A stretch of 64,000 nucleotides of DNA from Stappia sp. BW2 (GCF_008107695.1 NZ_VIRG01000066.1:1240001-1304000), one strand, 5' to 3'. Counted from the first letter of the stretch, positions 7,452 to 15,815 are shown. Program-made: numbers and translations. The notes: generated by a model not told the origin, from the sequence alone.

Positions 7452-8867
7452 TTGAATCGCTATTCCCGGAACATGCGTGGCTATGGTCAGAACCCGCCGG
7501 ATCCAAAGTGGCCGGGCGGGGCCAGGGTTGCTGTCCAGTTCGTGTTGAATTACGAGGAAGGCGGCGAGAATTGCGTGTTGCATGGCGATGCGGCGTCCGA
7601 GGCGTTCCTGTCCGATATTACAGGTGCGGCTCAGTGGCAGGGCATGCGTCACTGGAACATGGAATCCATCTATGAATACGGCGCGCGCGCTGGTTTCTGG
7701 CGCCTGCACCGGCTGTTTACACGGGCCGGTATTCCGCTGACCATCTATGGTGTCGCCTCTGCCTTGTCCCGCAGTCCGGAACAGGTTCAGGCCATGAAGG
7801 ACGCCGGCTGGGAAATCGCCAGCCATGGCCTCAAGTGGGTCGAGCACAAGGATATGCCCGAGGCAGAAGAGCGCGCAGCCATAGCCGAGGCCATCCGCCT
7901 GCATACGGAAGTGGTCGGCAGCCGCCCGCTTGGCTGGTACACCGGCCGCTGCTCGGACAACACCGTGCGCCTCGTCGCCGAGGAAGGCGGTTTTGCCTAT
8001 ATTTCAGACACCTATGACGACGATCTGCCCTATTGGCTGGATGCCGACGGCCGCGATCAGCTGATCATTCCCTATACGCTGGAAGCCAACGACATGCGCT
8101 TCGCGACGTCGCCGGGATGGACCGATGGTGAGGATTTCTTCCTCTATCTGAAGAACGCGTTCGACACACTCTATGAGGAAGGCGCAACGGACACGCCAAA
8201 GATGATGTCCATCGGTCTGCATTGCCGTCTGGTCGGTCGTCCGGGCAAGATCATGGCGCTGAAGAAATTCATCGATCATATCCAGGCCCATGAAGACGTC
8301 TGGTGCCCGCGCCGCATCGAGATCGCGGATCATTGGGCCAAGACCCACCCGCCGAAAAAGGGACTTCGCCCCAGCCGGATGGACAAGGCCGAGTTCGTCG
8401 AAACCTTCGGCGGCATCTTCGAACATTCCCCCTGGATTGCAGAGCGCGCCTTCGACCTGGAACTGGGCCCGGCGCACGATTGCGCAGCCGGTGTTCACAA
8501 CGCGCTGTGCCGCATGTTCCGGTCCGCCAGCGAGGAAGAGCGCCTCGGCGTTCTGACCGCCCACCCGGACCTTGCCGGAAAGCTGGCCCAGGCCGGCCGC
8601 CTGACGGCGGAAAGCACCAACGAGCAGGCCAGTGCCGGTCTCGACATGCTGACGGACGAGGAATGCGAGAGCTTCACCCGGCTGAACAACACCTATGTCG
8701 AGAAGCACGGTTTCCCGTTCATCATCGCGGTGCGCGATCATGACAAGGCCTCTATCATGGCGGCTTTCCAGCGCCGGATCGACAATGATCGGGCGACGGA
8801 ATTCGGAGAAGCCTGCCGCCAGGTGGAGCGGATTGCCCAGTTCCGGCTCAAGGATCTTTTCCAGTGA
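7452..8867 (+). CDS. puuE-uraD: Fused allantoinase (PuuE) and OHCU decarboxylase (UraD)
   Basis: A bifunctional protein of about 471 residues. Residues 1-305 are a polysaccharide-deacetylase-fold allantoinase (RGYGQNPPDPKWPGGARV, FVLNYEEGGE, IASHGLKW, GWYTGRCSDNT), the PuuE type that opens allantoin to allantoate. From about residue 310 (MDKAEFVETFGGIFEHSPW) the rest is OHCU decarboxylase, with the catalytic-type histidine in EHSPWIAERAF, HPDLAGKL and KHGFPFIIAVR. The two activities are consecutive: UraD makes S-allantoin from OHCU, and PuuE then opens it. I start at the TTG at 7452 (GGAGG at 7441-7445, 6-nt spacer), because PuuE homologues begin close to this point. A frame from 7410 exists but lacks a ribosome site. 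The stop overlaps allA by 4 nt. Confidence 0.9.
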   Translation: MNRYSRNMRGYGQNPPDPKWPGGARVAVQFVLNYEEGGENCVLHGDAASEAFLSDITGAAQWQGMRHWNMESIYEYGARAGFWRLHRLFTRAGIPLTIYGVASALSRSPEQVQAMKDAGWEIASHGLKWVEHKDMPEAEERAAIAEAIRLHTEVVGSRPLGWYTGRCSDNTVRLVAEEGGFAYISDTYDDDLPYWLDADGRDQLIIPYTLEANDMRFATSPGWTDGEDFFLYLKNAFDTLYEEGATDTPKMMSIGLHCRLVGRPGKIMALKKFIDHIQAHEDVWCPRRIEIADHWAKTHPPKKGLRPSRMDKAEFVETFGGIFEHSPWIAERAFDLELGPAHDCAAGVHNALCRMFRSASEEERLGVLTAHPDLAGKLAQAGRLTAESTNEQASAGLDMLTDEECESFTRLNNTYVEKHGFPFIIAVRDHDKASIMAAFQRRIDNDRATEFGEACRQVERIAQFRLKDLFQ

Positions 8868-9361
8868 GCCGTGTTCTTGCCCCCTCGCCCCTGACCGCAG
8901 AGGCCTTTGCCCCCTACGGCGATGTCCTCGAAGTGGCGGGCGCGCCTGACAAGATCATCAATCAGGGCATGTGCGGTCGGCATCACGACCGGGCAAAGCT
9001 CGACTTCGGTACCGGCCGGGCAGGCATCAGCCTGTTCGATGCCAAGGCCCGGTCGTTTCCCCATGTCGTCGACATGGTCGAGCGTCACCCGGAAGGCAGT
9101 CAGGCTTTCATTCCACTGGACGGAGTGCCGATGCTGGTCATCGTCGCGGACGACGACAACGGCCAACCGGTCAACCTGAAGGCATTCATCAGCCAGCCGG
9201 GACAGGCGATCAACCTGTATCGCGGCACGTGGCACGGCGTTTTGGCGCCACTTGGGCAAGCGGGCCGCTACGCGGTCGTGGACCGCATCGGGGACGGAAC
9301 CAATCTGGAGGAACACTGGTTTCCCGACCCTTGGACAGTGGAGGCCGACAACAAGGAATAG
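8864..9361 (+). CDS. allA: Ureidoglycolate lyase
   Basis: A 165-residue cupin-fold protein of the AllA family, with SPLTAEAFAPYGDVLE at the N-terminus and LYRGTWHGVLAPLG around residue 115, both typical. It cleaves ureidoglycolate to glyoxylate and urea, the last step of the ureide route and the point where glyoxylate is delivered. The GTG start at 8864 overlaps the TGA of puuE-uraD (GTGA), so the genes are translationally coupled. The released glyoxylate is the substrate for the bhc genes that begin about 2 kb downstream on the other strand. Confidence 0.9.
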   Translation: MSRVLAPSPLTAEAFAPYGDVLEVAGAPDKIINQGMCGRHHDRAKLDFGTGRAGISLFDAKARSFPHVVDMVERHPEGSQAFIPLDGVPMLVIVADDDNGQPVNLKAFISQPGQAINLYRGTWHGVLAPLGQAGRYAVVDRIGDGTNLEEHWFPDPWTVEADNKE

Positions 9362-9433
9362 GCCTCCCTTTCAGAATGATTCCTGCCCGATCAACGAGGC
9401 AGCGACGTTCGCACGACCTTCAGAGGAGCAGAA

Positions 9434-10870
9434 ATGTCTAATTCGTCGATCGGATCTCCGGCGCAGCTCCGGGATCCCAATTACACGCCACCGCTCTACA
9501 AGGCGATCCCGCTCGGCATCCAGCATGTCCTGGCCATGTTCGTCTCCAACGTGACACCCGCCATCATCGTGGCCGGTGCAGCCGGCTTCGGCTTCGGGTC
9601 CAATTCACCCGACTTTCCCGAACTGCTTTATCTCATCCAGATGTCCATGGTCTTCGCCGGGGTCGCGACCCTATTGCAGACGATCACCCTCGGCCCGGTC
9701 GGTGCGGCGCTGCCCATCGTTCAGGGCACGTCCTTCGCCTTCCTGCCGATCATGATCCCGCTCGTTGCCGGCAAGGGTGTCGACGGTCTCGCGGCCCTGT
9801 TCGGCGGTGTGATCATCGGCGGCTTCTTCCATGCCTGCCTGGGGTTGATCATCGGCAAGATCCGCTTTGCCCTGCCCCCACTGGTCACCGGCCTTGTGGT
9901 GACCATGATCGGTCTGGCTCTGGTACAGGTCGGCATCCAGTATGCCGCAGGCGGTGTTCCGGCCATCGGCACACCGGAATACGGTTCGCTGCTGAACTGG
10001 TCCGCGGCCCTGCTGGTGATCGTGGTAACGCTCGGGCTGAAGTTCTTCGGCAAGGGCATGATGTCGGTCTCCGCGGTTCTGATCGGCCTGATCGCCGGTT
10101 ACATCTTCGCGCTGGCCACCGGCATGCTGACGTTCGAAGCCGTCTCCACTTCCTGGGACCGTGCGGCCGTCTTTGCCCTGCCGCAGCCGTTCAAATACGG
10201 CTTTGAATTCTCGTTTGCAGCCGTGCTCGGCTTTTGTCTGATGGCCTTCGTCTCGGCGGTGGAAACCGTGGGCGACGTCTCCGGCATCACCAAGGGCGGA
10301 GCAGGACGTGAAGCCACCGACAAGGAAATCGCCGGCGCGACCTTCGCCGACGGTTTTGGCACGGCCATCGCCGGTTTCTTCGGCGGCTTCCCGAACACAT
10401 CCTTCAGCCAGAACGTCGGCCTCATCGCCATGACCGGTGTCATGAGCCGTCATGTGGTGACCATCGGCGCGATCTTCCTGATCGTCTGTGGCCTGATCCC
10501 GAAGGTCGGCGCGGTCATTCGCACGGTTCCGATCGAGGTTCTCGGCGGCGGTGTCATCGTGATGTTCGGCATGGTTGTTGCCGCCGGTATCTCGATGCTG
10601 TCGGACGTCAACTGGAACCGGCGCAACATGGTGATCTTCGCCATCTCGCTGTCCATCGGTCTCGGCCTGCAACTGGAGCCAGGCGCTCTCCAGCACATGC
10701 CGGACACCGCGCGCATCCTTCTGACCAGCGGCCTGCTGCCGGCAGCCCTGATCGCGATCGTCCTCAACCTGGTGCTGCCGGAAGAACTCTCCGACGAATC
10801 CACCGAGGAGGTTTCCGGAGGTCTGTCCGGTCACGGCAAGGGATCCCTGCCGAAGGAAGAAGGCGCGTAA
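9434..10870 (+). CDS. NCS2-family purine (urate/xanthine/uracil) permease
   Basis: A 478-residue inner-membrane transporter with about 14 hydrophobic segments and NCS2 signatures: an N-terminal GIQHVLAMFVSNVTPAII, a central SAVETVGDVSGI with the substrate/proton-coupling glutamate, and FGGFPNTSFSQNVGLI. It should import a purine or its oxidation product with protons. Urate or xanthine fits best, given the ureide genes upstream, but NCS2 specificity cannot be read from these motifs alone. The gene lies 72 nt after allA with the ribosome site GAGGAG, and is followed by a clear rho-independent terminator, ending the operon. Confidence 0.88.
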   Translation: MSNSSIGSPAQLRDPNYTPPLYKAIPLGIQHVLAMFVSNVTPAIIVAGAAGFGFGSNSPDFPELLYLIQMSMVFAGVATLLQTITLGPVGAALPIVQGTSFAFLPIMIPLVAGKGVDGLAALFGGVIIGGFFHACLGLIIGKIRFALPPLVTGLVVTMIGLALVQVGIQYAAGGVPAIGTPEYGSLLNWSAALLVIVVTLGLKFFGKGMMSVSAVLIGLIAGYIFALATGMLTFEAVSTSWDRAAVFALPQPFKYGFEFSFAAVLGFCLMAFVSAVETVGDVSGITKGGAGREATDKEIAGATFADGFGTAIAGFFGGFPNTSFSQNVGLIAMTGVMSRHVVTIGAIFLIVCGLIPKVGAVIRTVPIEVLGGGVIVMFGMVVAAGISMLSDVNWNRRNMVIFAISLSIGLGLQLEPGALQHMPDTARILLTSGLLPAALIAIVLNLVLPEELSDESTEEVSGGLSGHGKGSLPKEEGA

Positions 10871-10894
10871 GGGCAAGTGTCACAAGAACATGAG

Positions 10895-10921
10895 AAAGGG
10901 CCGCGCAAGCGGCCCTTTTTT
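10895..10921 (+). terminator. Rho-independent terminator after the ureide operon
   Basis: A perfect stem AAAGGGCCGC/GCGGCCCTTT with a tight loop of about 4 bases, running into a tract of six T (10916-10921). It lies 24 nt after the permease stop and ends the puuE-uraD/allA/permease transcript. Confidence 0.85.
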
Positions 10922-11012
10922 GTGACCTCTTGCACGTCATAACGGACGCGGCGCAGCTAAAAGCCGAGGTCTGTCGATGTGCAACGTAAAAAACCCCAAT
11001 CCTGTGCCTCCC

Positions 11013-11052
11013 CGATCCCGGCTCGCACTTCGTTTGGCCGGGATGACGATGG
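11013..11052. repeat. Dispersed 40-bp intergenic repeat, copy 1
   Basis: This 40-bp stretch, starting CGATCCCGGCTCGCACT and ending CCGGGATGACGATGG, recurs at 13499-13538 with three mismatches. Both copies are intergenic and flank gap-bhcD. At the other copy it is the right half of an element with 15-bp terminal inverted repeats; here only this half is present. Confidence 0.7.
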
Positions 11053-11269
11053 AGGGGGTTGCCGGGAAGAATTTCAGGCGCTTCAGCCATTAGAAATTTC
11101 CCCCTCAGTCATTCCGGACAAGGGAGGCGCAGCCGGATGCAGATCCGGAATCCAGACATATTTCGCGCTGAAAGCGCGTCAAATTCGTCTTCTGAGGTGT
11201 TCGCGACGCTCAGGCTGAGGCACTGATCCGGAACGACGGTCGAGGGAGAGTTGTTGGCCCTTCCGCGTC

Positions 11270-12253
11270 CTACCGCTCCGCCATCAGCCGTGCCATGTCG
11301 ATCATGCGGGCGGAGAAACCCCATTCGTTGTCGTACCAGCCGAAGATACGCACCTGATGGTCATTGGCCTCGAGCGTTTCGGGCAGGTGAATGACGAGGG
11401 ATTCCGGCCGCGCACGCATGTCTGTGGACACCACATGGTCCTGCACGAAGCCGATTACCGGATTGCCGGAAAAGATCTCGAGCAGCTTGTCATTGAAGGG
11501 AGCCTTTACGGGCTGTGTCAGCGTCACCGTCAGATCGACGGCGGACACGCTGATCGCGGGCACCCGGACGGCGGCCCCGCTGATCTTGCCCTCAAGCTGC
11601 GGCAACACCTTGCCGACCAGCTTGGTAGCGCTGGTGGTGGTCGGCACCATGGAAACGCCGCCTGCGCGGCTGCGTTCCAGTGGTCCGCGCGGGGCATCCA
11701 CCATCGGCTGGCTGCCGGTGTAGCAGTGGATGGTGGTCATGTGCCCACTCTTGATGCCGATGGCATCATCGAGGCCACGCAGCAAAGGCGCCAGCGCGTT
11801 GGTGGTGCAGGAGCCGTTGGAAACGATGCGGTGCTCGCCAAGCTGATCTTCGTTGGCGCCAAGCACCAGGGTGATGTCGGCGGCCTTGGAAGGCCCGGAA
11901 ACCAGCACATTGGCCGCACCGGCCTTCAGGCCCCGTTCGGCGATTTCGCGCGTGTCGGCCTTGCCGGTGCATTCCAGCACAACGTCGACATTTGAAAGAT
12001 CGAGGCGGGAGAGATCGGGTTCAGCGGAGAAAGCGATCTCGCGACCGTCCACGGTCAAGGAGCCCTCGCCCGCTGTCACGTCGCCCGGCCAGGGACCGAA
12101 CACGCTGTCATACTTGAAGAGATAGGCACAGGTTTCCAGCGGTGCGATATCGTTGATCCCCACCACCTCGATCCGTTCCGTTTCCGGAAGTTTCAACACT
12201 TGACGCAAGAGGGTCCGACCGATCCGGCCGAACCCGTTGATCACAATCCGCAT
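11270..12253 (-). CDS. gap: Type I glyceraldehyde-3-phosphate dehydrogenase-like protein
   Basis: A 327-residue GAPDH. The NAD-binding start is NGFGRIGRTLLRQVL, the cofactor-specificity aspartate region is INDIAPLETCAYLFKYDSVFG, and the catalytic cysteine lies in SNGSCTTNALAPLL near residue 150. The catalytic-domain segments TIHCYTGSQ and GWYDNEWGFSARM are also present. It interconverts glyceraldehyde-3-phosphate and 1,3-bisphosphoglycerate. An erythrose-4-phosphate dehydrogenase role cannot be excluded. It starts 14 nt after the bhcD stop, so it is very likely co-transcribed with the BHAC genes. That suggests a gluconeogenic role when glyoxylate-derived oxaloacetate is the carbon source. It may be a second gap paralogue beside the housekeeping copy, which is not in the window. 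Confidence 0.85.
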   Translation of the reverse strand: MRIVINGFGRIGRTLLRQVLKLPETERIEVVGINDIAPLETCAYLFKYDSVFGPWPGDVTAGEGSLTVDGREIAFSAEPDLSRLDLSNVDVVLECTGKADTREIAERGLKAGAANVLVSGPSKAADITLVLGANEDQLGEHRIVSNGSCTTNALAPLLRGLDDAIGIKSGHMTTIHCYTGSQPMVDAPRGPLERSRAGGVSMVPTTTSATKLVGKVLPQLEGKISGAAVRVPAISVSAVDLTVTLTQPVKAPFNDKLLEIFSGNPVIGFVQDHVVSTDMRARPESLVIHLPETLEANDHQVRIFGWYDNEWGFSARMIDMARLMAER

Positions 12254-12267
12254 TGTCTACGGTCCGT

Positions 12268-13233
12268 CTAGAAATCCACTTCGATCGCGACGCCCTTCCG
12301 GATTGCCAGATCGACCGCGGCAGACGCCACGGCAAGGTCCTGAAGGCCGACGCCAGTCCCGTCGAAAAGCGTAATATCGCTCTGCGAGGTCCTGCCCGGA
12401 TGATTACCATTAATGACCGCGCCGATCTCAATTATATTGTCCTCAGAGACAATTCCGCTTGCCACGGCATGCTGGCATTCGCCAATGGACGCCGACTGAG
12501 CAACTTCATCCGTGAAGAGTTTTGCCTTGGCAACAAGCGCAACATCGGCCTCCTGTTTGCCCTTGGTATCCGTCCCCATGCAGGCAATATGCGTGCCCGG
12601 CGTGACGTGCTCTTCCATCAGGATCGGATCGAAGCTGGAGGTGATCGAGATGATCACATCGGCTTCCGCACCCAACCTCGCCAGATCGACGGATTCGTAA
12701 GGCAGGCCAAGCTCGTTCGCGGTCTCCTCCAGGCGCACCAGCATCTCCGGATGCAGGTTCCAGCCGAGCACCTTTTCGAAGGTGCGCTGTTCGGCAGCGG
12801 CTCGCATCTGAAAAGCCGACTGATGGCCGGCCCCGATCATGCCGAGCACCTTGGCGTCCTTGCGTGCCAGATGCTTTATGGACACCGCGGACGCTGCCGC
12901 AGTGCGCAGGGCGGTCAGCAGATTGCCGCCGACAACAGCCTTTGCCTTGCCAGTGTCCGCATCCAACAGGAACACCGTCGACTGGTGATTGGTCAGGCCC
13001 TTTGCCATGTTGCCCGGCCAGTAGCCGCCGGACTTCAGGCCAAGTGCCAGCGACGATCTGTCGAAGCCGGATTTAAAGCCATAAAGCGCGTCGGCATGGC
13101 CGATGGCCTCACGGATAACCGGAAAATTATAAGCTGCTCCGCTCGCCATGGCGGCAAAGACGCTTTCGACAGCGTCAAAGGACTCCTGGCGGCCGATCAG
13201 GCCGGCGATTTCCTTTTCAGGAACGATGATCAT
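12268..13233 (-). CDS. bhcD: Iminosuccinate reductase (ornithine cyclodeaminase/mu-crystallin family)
   Basis: A 321-residue ornithine-cyclodeaminase-fold protein with the Rossmann motif MIGAGHQSAFQMRAA around residue 130 and ITSSFDPILMEEHVTPGTHI further on. In the beta-hydroxyaspartate cycle BhcD reduces iminosuccinate to aspartate with NADH, regenerating the amino donor used by BhcA. The function is assigned from context: the aminotransferase, dehydratase, aldolase and IclR regulator of the cycle are all adjacent. On sequence alone it could be any OCD-family dehydrogenase. I choose the ATG at 13233, preceded by GGAG with a 6-nt spacer, over a start 15 nt upstream. A 326-nt gap with two repeat elements separates it from bhcC. 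Confidence 0.85.
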   Translation of the reverse strand: MIIVPEKEIAGLIGRQESFDAVESVFAAMASGAAYNFPVIREAIGHADALYGFKSGFDRSSLALGLKSGGYWPGNMAKGLTNHQSTVFLLDADTGKAKAVVGGNLLTALRTAAASAVSIKHLARKDAKVLGMIGAGHQSAFQMRAAAEQRTFEKVLGWNLHPEMLVRLEETANELGLPYESVDLARLGAEADVIISITSSFDPILMEEHVTPGTHIACMGTDTKGKQEADVALVAKAKLFTDEVAQSASIGECQHAVASGIVSEDNIIEIGAVINGNHPGRTSQSDITLFDGTGVGLQDLAVASAAVDLAIRKGVAIEVDF

Positions 13234-13268
13234 ATGTGTCTCCAGCAAAACATCTTCTTCACCCCCGA

Positions 13269-13373
13269 CCTCATCCTGAGGAGGTGCGAAGCGCCGTCTC
13301 GAAGGATGGGCGGCTCGCTCGGAGTATTTGGCCCATCCTTCGAGACGGACCTGAGGTCCTCCTCAGGATGAGG
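13269..13373. repeat. Nested palindromic intergenic repeat, family A copy 1
   Basis: The outer arms CCTCATCCTGAGGAG (13269-13283) and CTCCTCAGGATGAGG (13359-13373) are perfect inverted repeats. The inner arms GTCTCGAAGGATGGGC (13296-13311) and GCCCATCCTTCGAGAC (13331-13346) are also perfect. The transcript could form a long cruciform or stem. A second copy lies at 18086-18195, so the two bracket bhcC-bhcB-bhcA-bhcR. Short palindromic repeats of this type are common between genes in Hyphomicrobiales; the position inside the bhc operon is the notable point. Confidence 0.85.
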
Positions 13374-13410
13374 ATGTGGTTGGTTCTAGGCGCTGCAAAC
13401 GCCTCCCCTT

Positions 13411-13538
13411 CCATCGTCATCCCGGATGCAGCGTAGTGGAGATCCGGGACCGGGGAGCCGGGATGTATCAGGTTAATCCCGAAGACAATGAGGCTCTCCG
13501 ATCCCGGCTCGCACTGCGCCTGGCCGGGATGACGATGG
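13411..13538. repeat. 128-bp intergenic element with 15-bp terminal inverted repeats
   Basis: CCATCGTCATCCCGG at 13411-13425 is the exact inverse of CCGGGATGACGATGG at 13524-13538. The right 40 bp recur at 11013-11052. No open frame lies inside. It looks like a MITE- or REP-like non-coding element inserted, with repeat family A, between bhcC and bhcD. Confidence 0.7.
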
Positions 13539-13559
13539 GGAAGTTCCGGATGGTGGCCC

Positions 13560-14723
13560 TCAATAAGCCTTGCCACGCGCCGAGACCGGCCAGACCGTCT
13601 CGACCTTGCCGCCCCGCACGCCGACATACCAGTCGTGGACGTTGGCCGTCGGGTCGCAGTGGCCTGGCACCAGCTTCAGCTTCTCGCCGACCTTCAGGAC
13701 GCCCTTCGGGTCGGCGATGACGCCGTGTTCGTCCGAGCATTTGACATAGTCGACATCATTGCGGCCGTAGATGAACGGCAGGCCGCTGTCGACGGACTGT
13801 GCCTTCAGACCCGCATCGCAGATCGCCTTGTCGGCTTTCGCATGGCTCATGACCTGGGTCAGGATGAAGAAGGCGTTTTCCCATTCACCCTGGTCAATGC
13901 GCTTACCGTCCTTATCGAGAATACGGCCGTAGTCCGCATCCATGAAGGCGTAGGACCCGCATTGCAGCTCGTTGTAGACGCCGGAATTGGATTCAAAATA
14001 ATAGGAACCCGTGCCGCCGCCGGAAACGAGCTCCGGCTCCAGGCCTTCCTTCTTCAGCGCCTCGACAGCGTCCTTGACCATGGCAATGGCAATGTCGAGC
14101 TTTTCCTTGCGGGCTTCAAAGCTGTCGATGTGCTGCATGGCGCCCTGATAGGCCTGGATACCGGTGAACTTCAGATTGCTTGCCGCATCAACGGCCTTGG
14201 CGATTTCGACGACGGCGTCACTCGTGGTCACGCCGCAGCGCCCTGCGCCGCAATCAATCTCGATGAAGACTTCCAACGTCGTGCCGTGTTTGACGGCAGC
14301 TTCCGACAGGTCGGCAACGTTAGCCAGATCGTCGACACAGACGATGGTACGGCAGCCGAATTTCGGCAGCCGGGCCAACCGGTCGATCTTGACCTTGTCG
14401 CGCACCTGGTTGGAGACAAGGATGTCCTTGATACCACCTCGGGCGAAGACCTCGGCTTCCGAAACTTTCTGACAACACACGCCAACAGCACCGCCGAGGC
14501 GTTCCTGCAACTTGGCGATATCCACCGACTTGTGCATCTTTCCATGCACCCGGTGGCGCATGCCGTGGGCCTTGGCGTAGTCGCCCATCTTCTTGATGTT
14601 GCGTTCCAACGCATCGAGATCGAGCACCAGGCAAGGCGTCTGGATATCGGCCTCATCCATGCCCGGAAGGGCCGGAATGTCATAGCCGACTTCGAGTTTT
14701 TCAAATCCGGTTTGTGCGTTCAT
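13560..14723 (-). CDS. bhcC: Beta-hydroxyaspartate aldolase (D-threonine aldolase/DSD1 family)
   Basis: A 387-residue fold-type III PLP enzyme. The N-terminal QTPCLVLDLDALERNIKKM is followed by RHRVHGKMHKSVDIAK, where the lysine of the HGKMHK segment should bind PLP (about residue 55-60). Further motifs are EIDCGAGRCGV and VSGGGTGSY. In the BHAC this enzyme joins glycine and glyoxylate to (2R,3S)-beta-hydroxyaspartate. The start at 14723 (ATG) has GGAGAGG just upstream; a TTG 15 nt earlier would overlap it. It lies 99 nt downstream of bhcB, in the order bhcA-B-C-D known for Paracoccus. A generic D-threonine aldolase is the alternative, made unlikely by its neighbours. Confidence 0.88.
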   Translation of the reverse strand: MNAQTGFEKLEVGYDIPALPGMDEADIQTPCLVLDLDALERNIKKMGDYAKAHGMRHRVHGKMHKSVDIAKLQERLGGAVGVCCQKVSEAEVFARGGIKDILVSNQVRDKVKIDRLARLPKFGCRTIVCVDDLANVADLSEAAVKHGTTLEVFIEIDCGAGRCGVTTSDAVVEIAKAVDAASNLKFTGIQAYQGAMQHIDSFEARKEKLDIAIAMVKDAVEALKKEGLEPELVSGGGTGSYYFESNSGVYNELQCGSYAFMDADYGRILDKDGKRIDQGEWENAFFILTQVMSHAKADKAICDAGLKAQSVDSGLPFIYGRNDVDYVKCSDEHGVIADPKGVLKVGEKLKLVPGHCDPTANVHDWYVGVRGGKVETVWPVSARGKAY

Positions 14724-14814
14724 TTTGTACCTCTCCAAGTGGCTCAGACGTTCCAGATCAACCTGCTTTCGGATTTCATCCGAATGCTGAAAAATTGATC
14801 GTTTTTAAAGCGAT

Positions 14815-14854
14815 GGAGCATCCTAGCTGCGGTCCTCAGAACGCAGGATGCTCC
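14815..14854 (-). terminator. Inverted repeat spanning the bhcB stop codon
   Basis: GGAGCATCCT (14815-14824) and AGGATGCTCC (14845-14854) form a perfect 10-bp stem with a 20-base loop. The stem includes the bhcB TAG stop (14823-14825). On the transcribed strand it is followed by ATCGCTTTAAAAACG, a poor U tract, so it is more likely an mRNA-stability or partial attenuation structure between bhcB and bhcC than a full terminator. Confidence 0.4.
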
Positions 14855-15815
14855 AGGGCAGCTTGCCGAGATCGACATTGCCACCGGTGATGATGACGCC
14901 GACGCGTTTGCCCGCGAAGACGTCCCTGTTCTTCAGGATGGTTGCCAGTGGCACGGCGGAAGAAGGTTCCATGACAATCTTCATCCGCGCCCAGATCAGG
15001 CGCATGGCATCGATGATTTCCTGTTCCGACGCCGTCAGGATGTCTGTGACGTGGTGGGAGACGAAGTGCCAGGTCAGCTCCTTGAGCGGCACTTTCAATC
15101 CGTCGGCGACCGTGTTCGGTGCATCATCGGCAATGATGTGACCGGCCTTGAAGCTGCGGGCGGCATCGTCCGCCTGCTCCGGTTCTGCGGCGTAGATCTT
15201 TACCTCGGGCGCCAGGTTCGACAGGGTCAGGCAGGTGCCGGAGACCATGCCACCGCCGCCAATCGGGGCTATCACAACGTCGAGGCCGTCGGTCTGTTCC
15301 AGCAATTCCTTGGAACAGGTGCCCTGCCCTGCGATAACACGCGGGTCATTGTAGGGGTGAACGAATTCCGCACCAGTTCGGGCTTCGACCTCGGCAAAGA
15401 CCGCTTCGCGGCTGGAGGTGGAGGGGTCGCACTCGGTGATGATGCCACCGTACCCGCGCACCGCATCCTTCTTGGCCTGTGGCGCCGTTCGCGGCATGAC
15501 CACATGGCAGGGAATCCCCCGCCGGCCTGCGGCATAGGATAGGCTAAGCGCGTGGTTGCCGGAGGAATGGGTGGCGACACCGGCCTTCGCGGTTTCAGGG
15601 TCCAGACCGAAGACGGCATTGGACGCACCGCGCACCTTGAACGCGCCCGCCTTCTGGAAATTCTCGCATTTGAAGAACAGCTCCGCGCCGGTCAGTTCGT
15701 TCAGAAACGATGAGGTCAGAACCGGCGTGCGGTGGATGTACGGCTTGATGCGCTCATGAGCGACGAGCATGTCCTCAAGCGTTGGGATGTACTGAGTCAG
15801 GGCGTCGGTTTTCAT
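14823..15815 (-). CDS. bhcB: Beta-hydroxyaspartate dehydratase (threonine dehydratase-like, PLP)
   Basis: A 330-residue fold-type II PLP enzyme. FQKAGAFKVRGASNAVF holds the PLP lysine at about residue 60, HSSGNHALSLSYAAGRRGI is the phosphate/asparagine loop, and APIGGGGMVSGTCL is the glycine-rich PLP phosphate loop. No regulatory ACT domain is present. It should dehydrate beta-hydroxyaspartate to iminosuccinate. The true ATG is at 15815, overlapping the bhcA stop by 4 nt (ATGA). A longer frame running to 16133 is only a shadow of bhcA. A plain threonine/serine dehydratase is the alternative, but order and overlap match the BHAC operon. Confidence 0.88.
   Translation of the reverse strand: MKTDALTQYIPTLEDMLVAHERIKPYIHRTPVLTSSFLNELTGAELFFKCENFQKAGAFKVRGASNAVFGLDPETAKAGVATHSSGNHALSLSYAAGRRGIPCHVVMPRTAPQAKKDAVRGYGGIITECDPSTSSREAVFAEVEARTGAEFVHPYNDPRVIAGQGTCSKELLEQTDGLDVVIAPIGGGGMVSGTCLTLSNLAPEVKIYAAEPEQADDAARSFKAGHIIADDAPNTVADGLKVPLKELTWHFVSHHVTDILTASEQEIIDAMRLIWARMKIVMEPSSAVPLATILKNRDVFAGKRVGVIITGGNVDLGKLPWSILRSEDRS

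Noticed and set aside
9671..10876. 401-codon minus-strand frame
   Set aside because: Antisense of the NCS2 permease; the product is Asp/Gln/Arg-rich, typical of reversed membrane-protein codons.
12253..13371. 372-codon plus-strand frame
   Set aside because: Antisense of bhcD running into the intergenic repeat; no motif.
13635..14798. 387-codon plus-strand frame
   Set aside because: Exact antisense of bhcC; the sense strand carries the PLP-binding motif and a good ribosome site.
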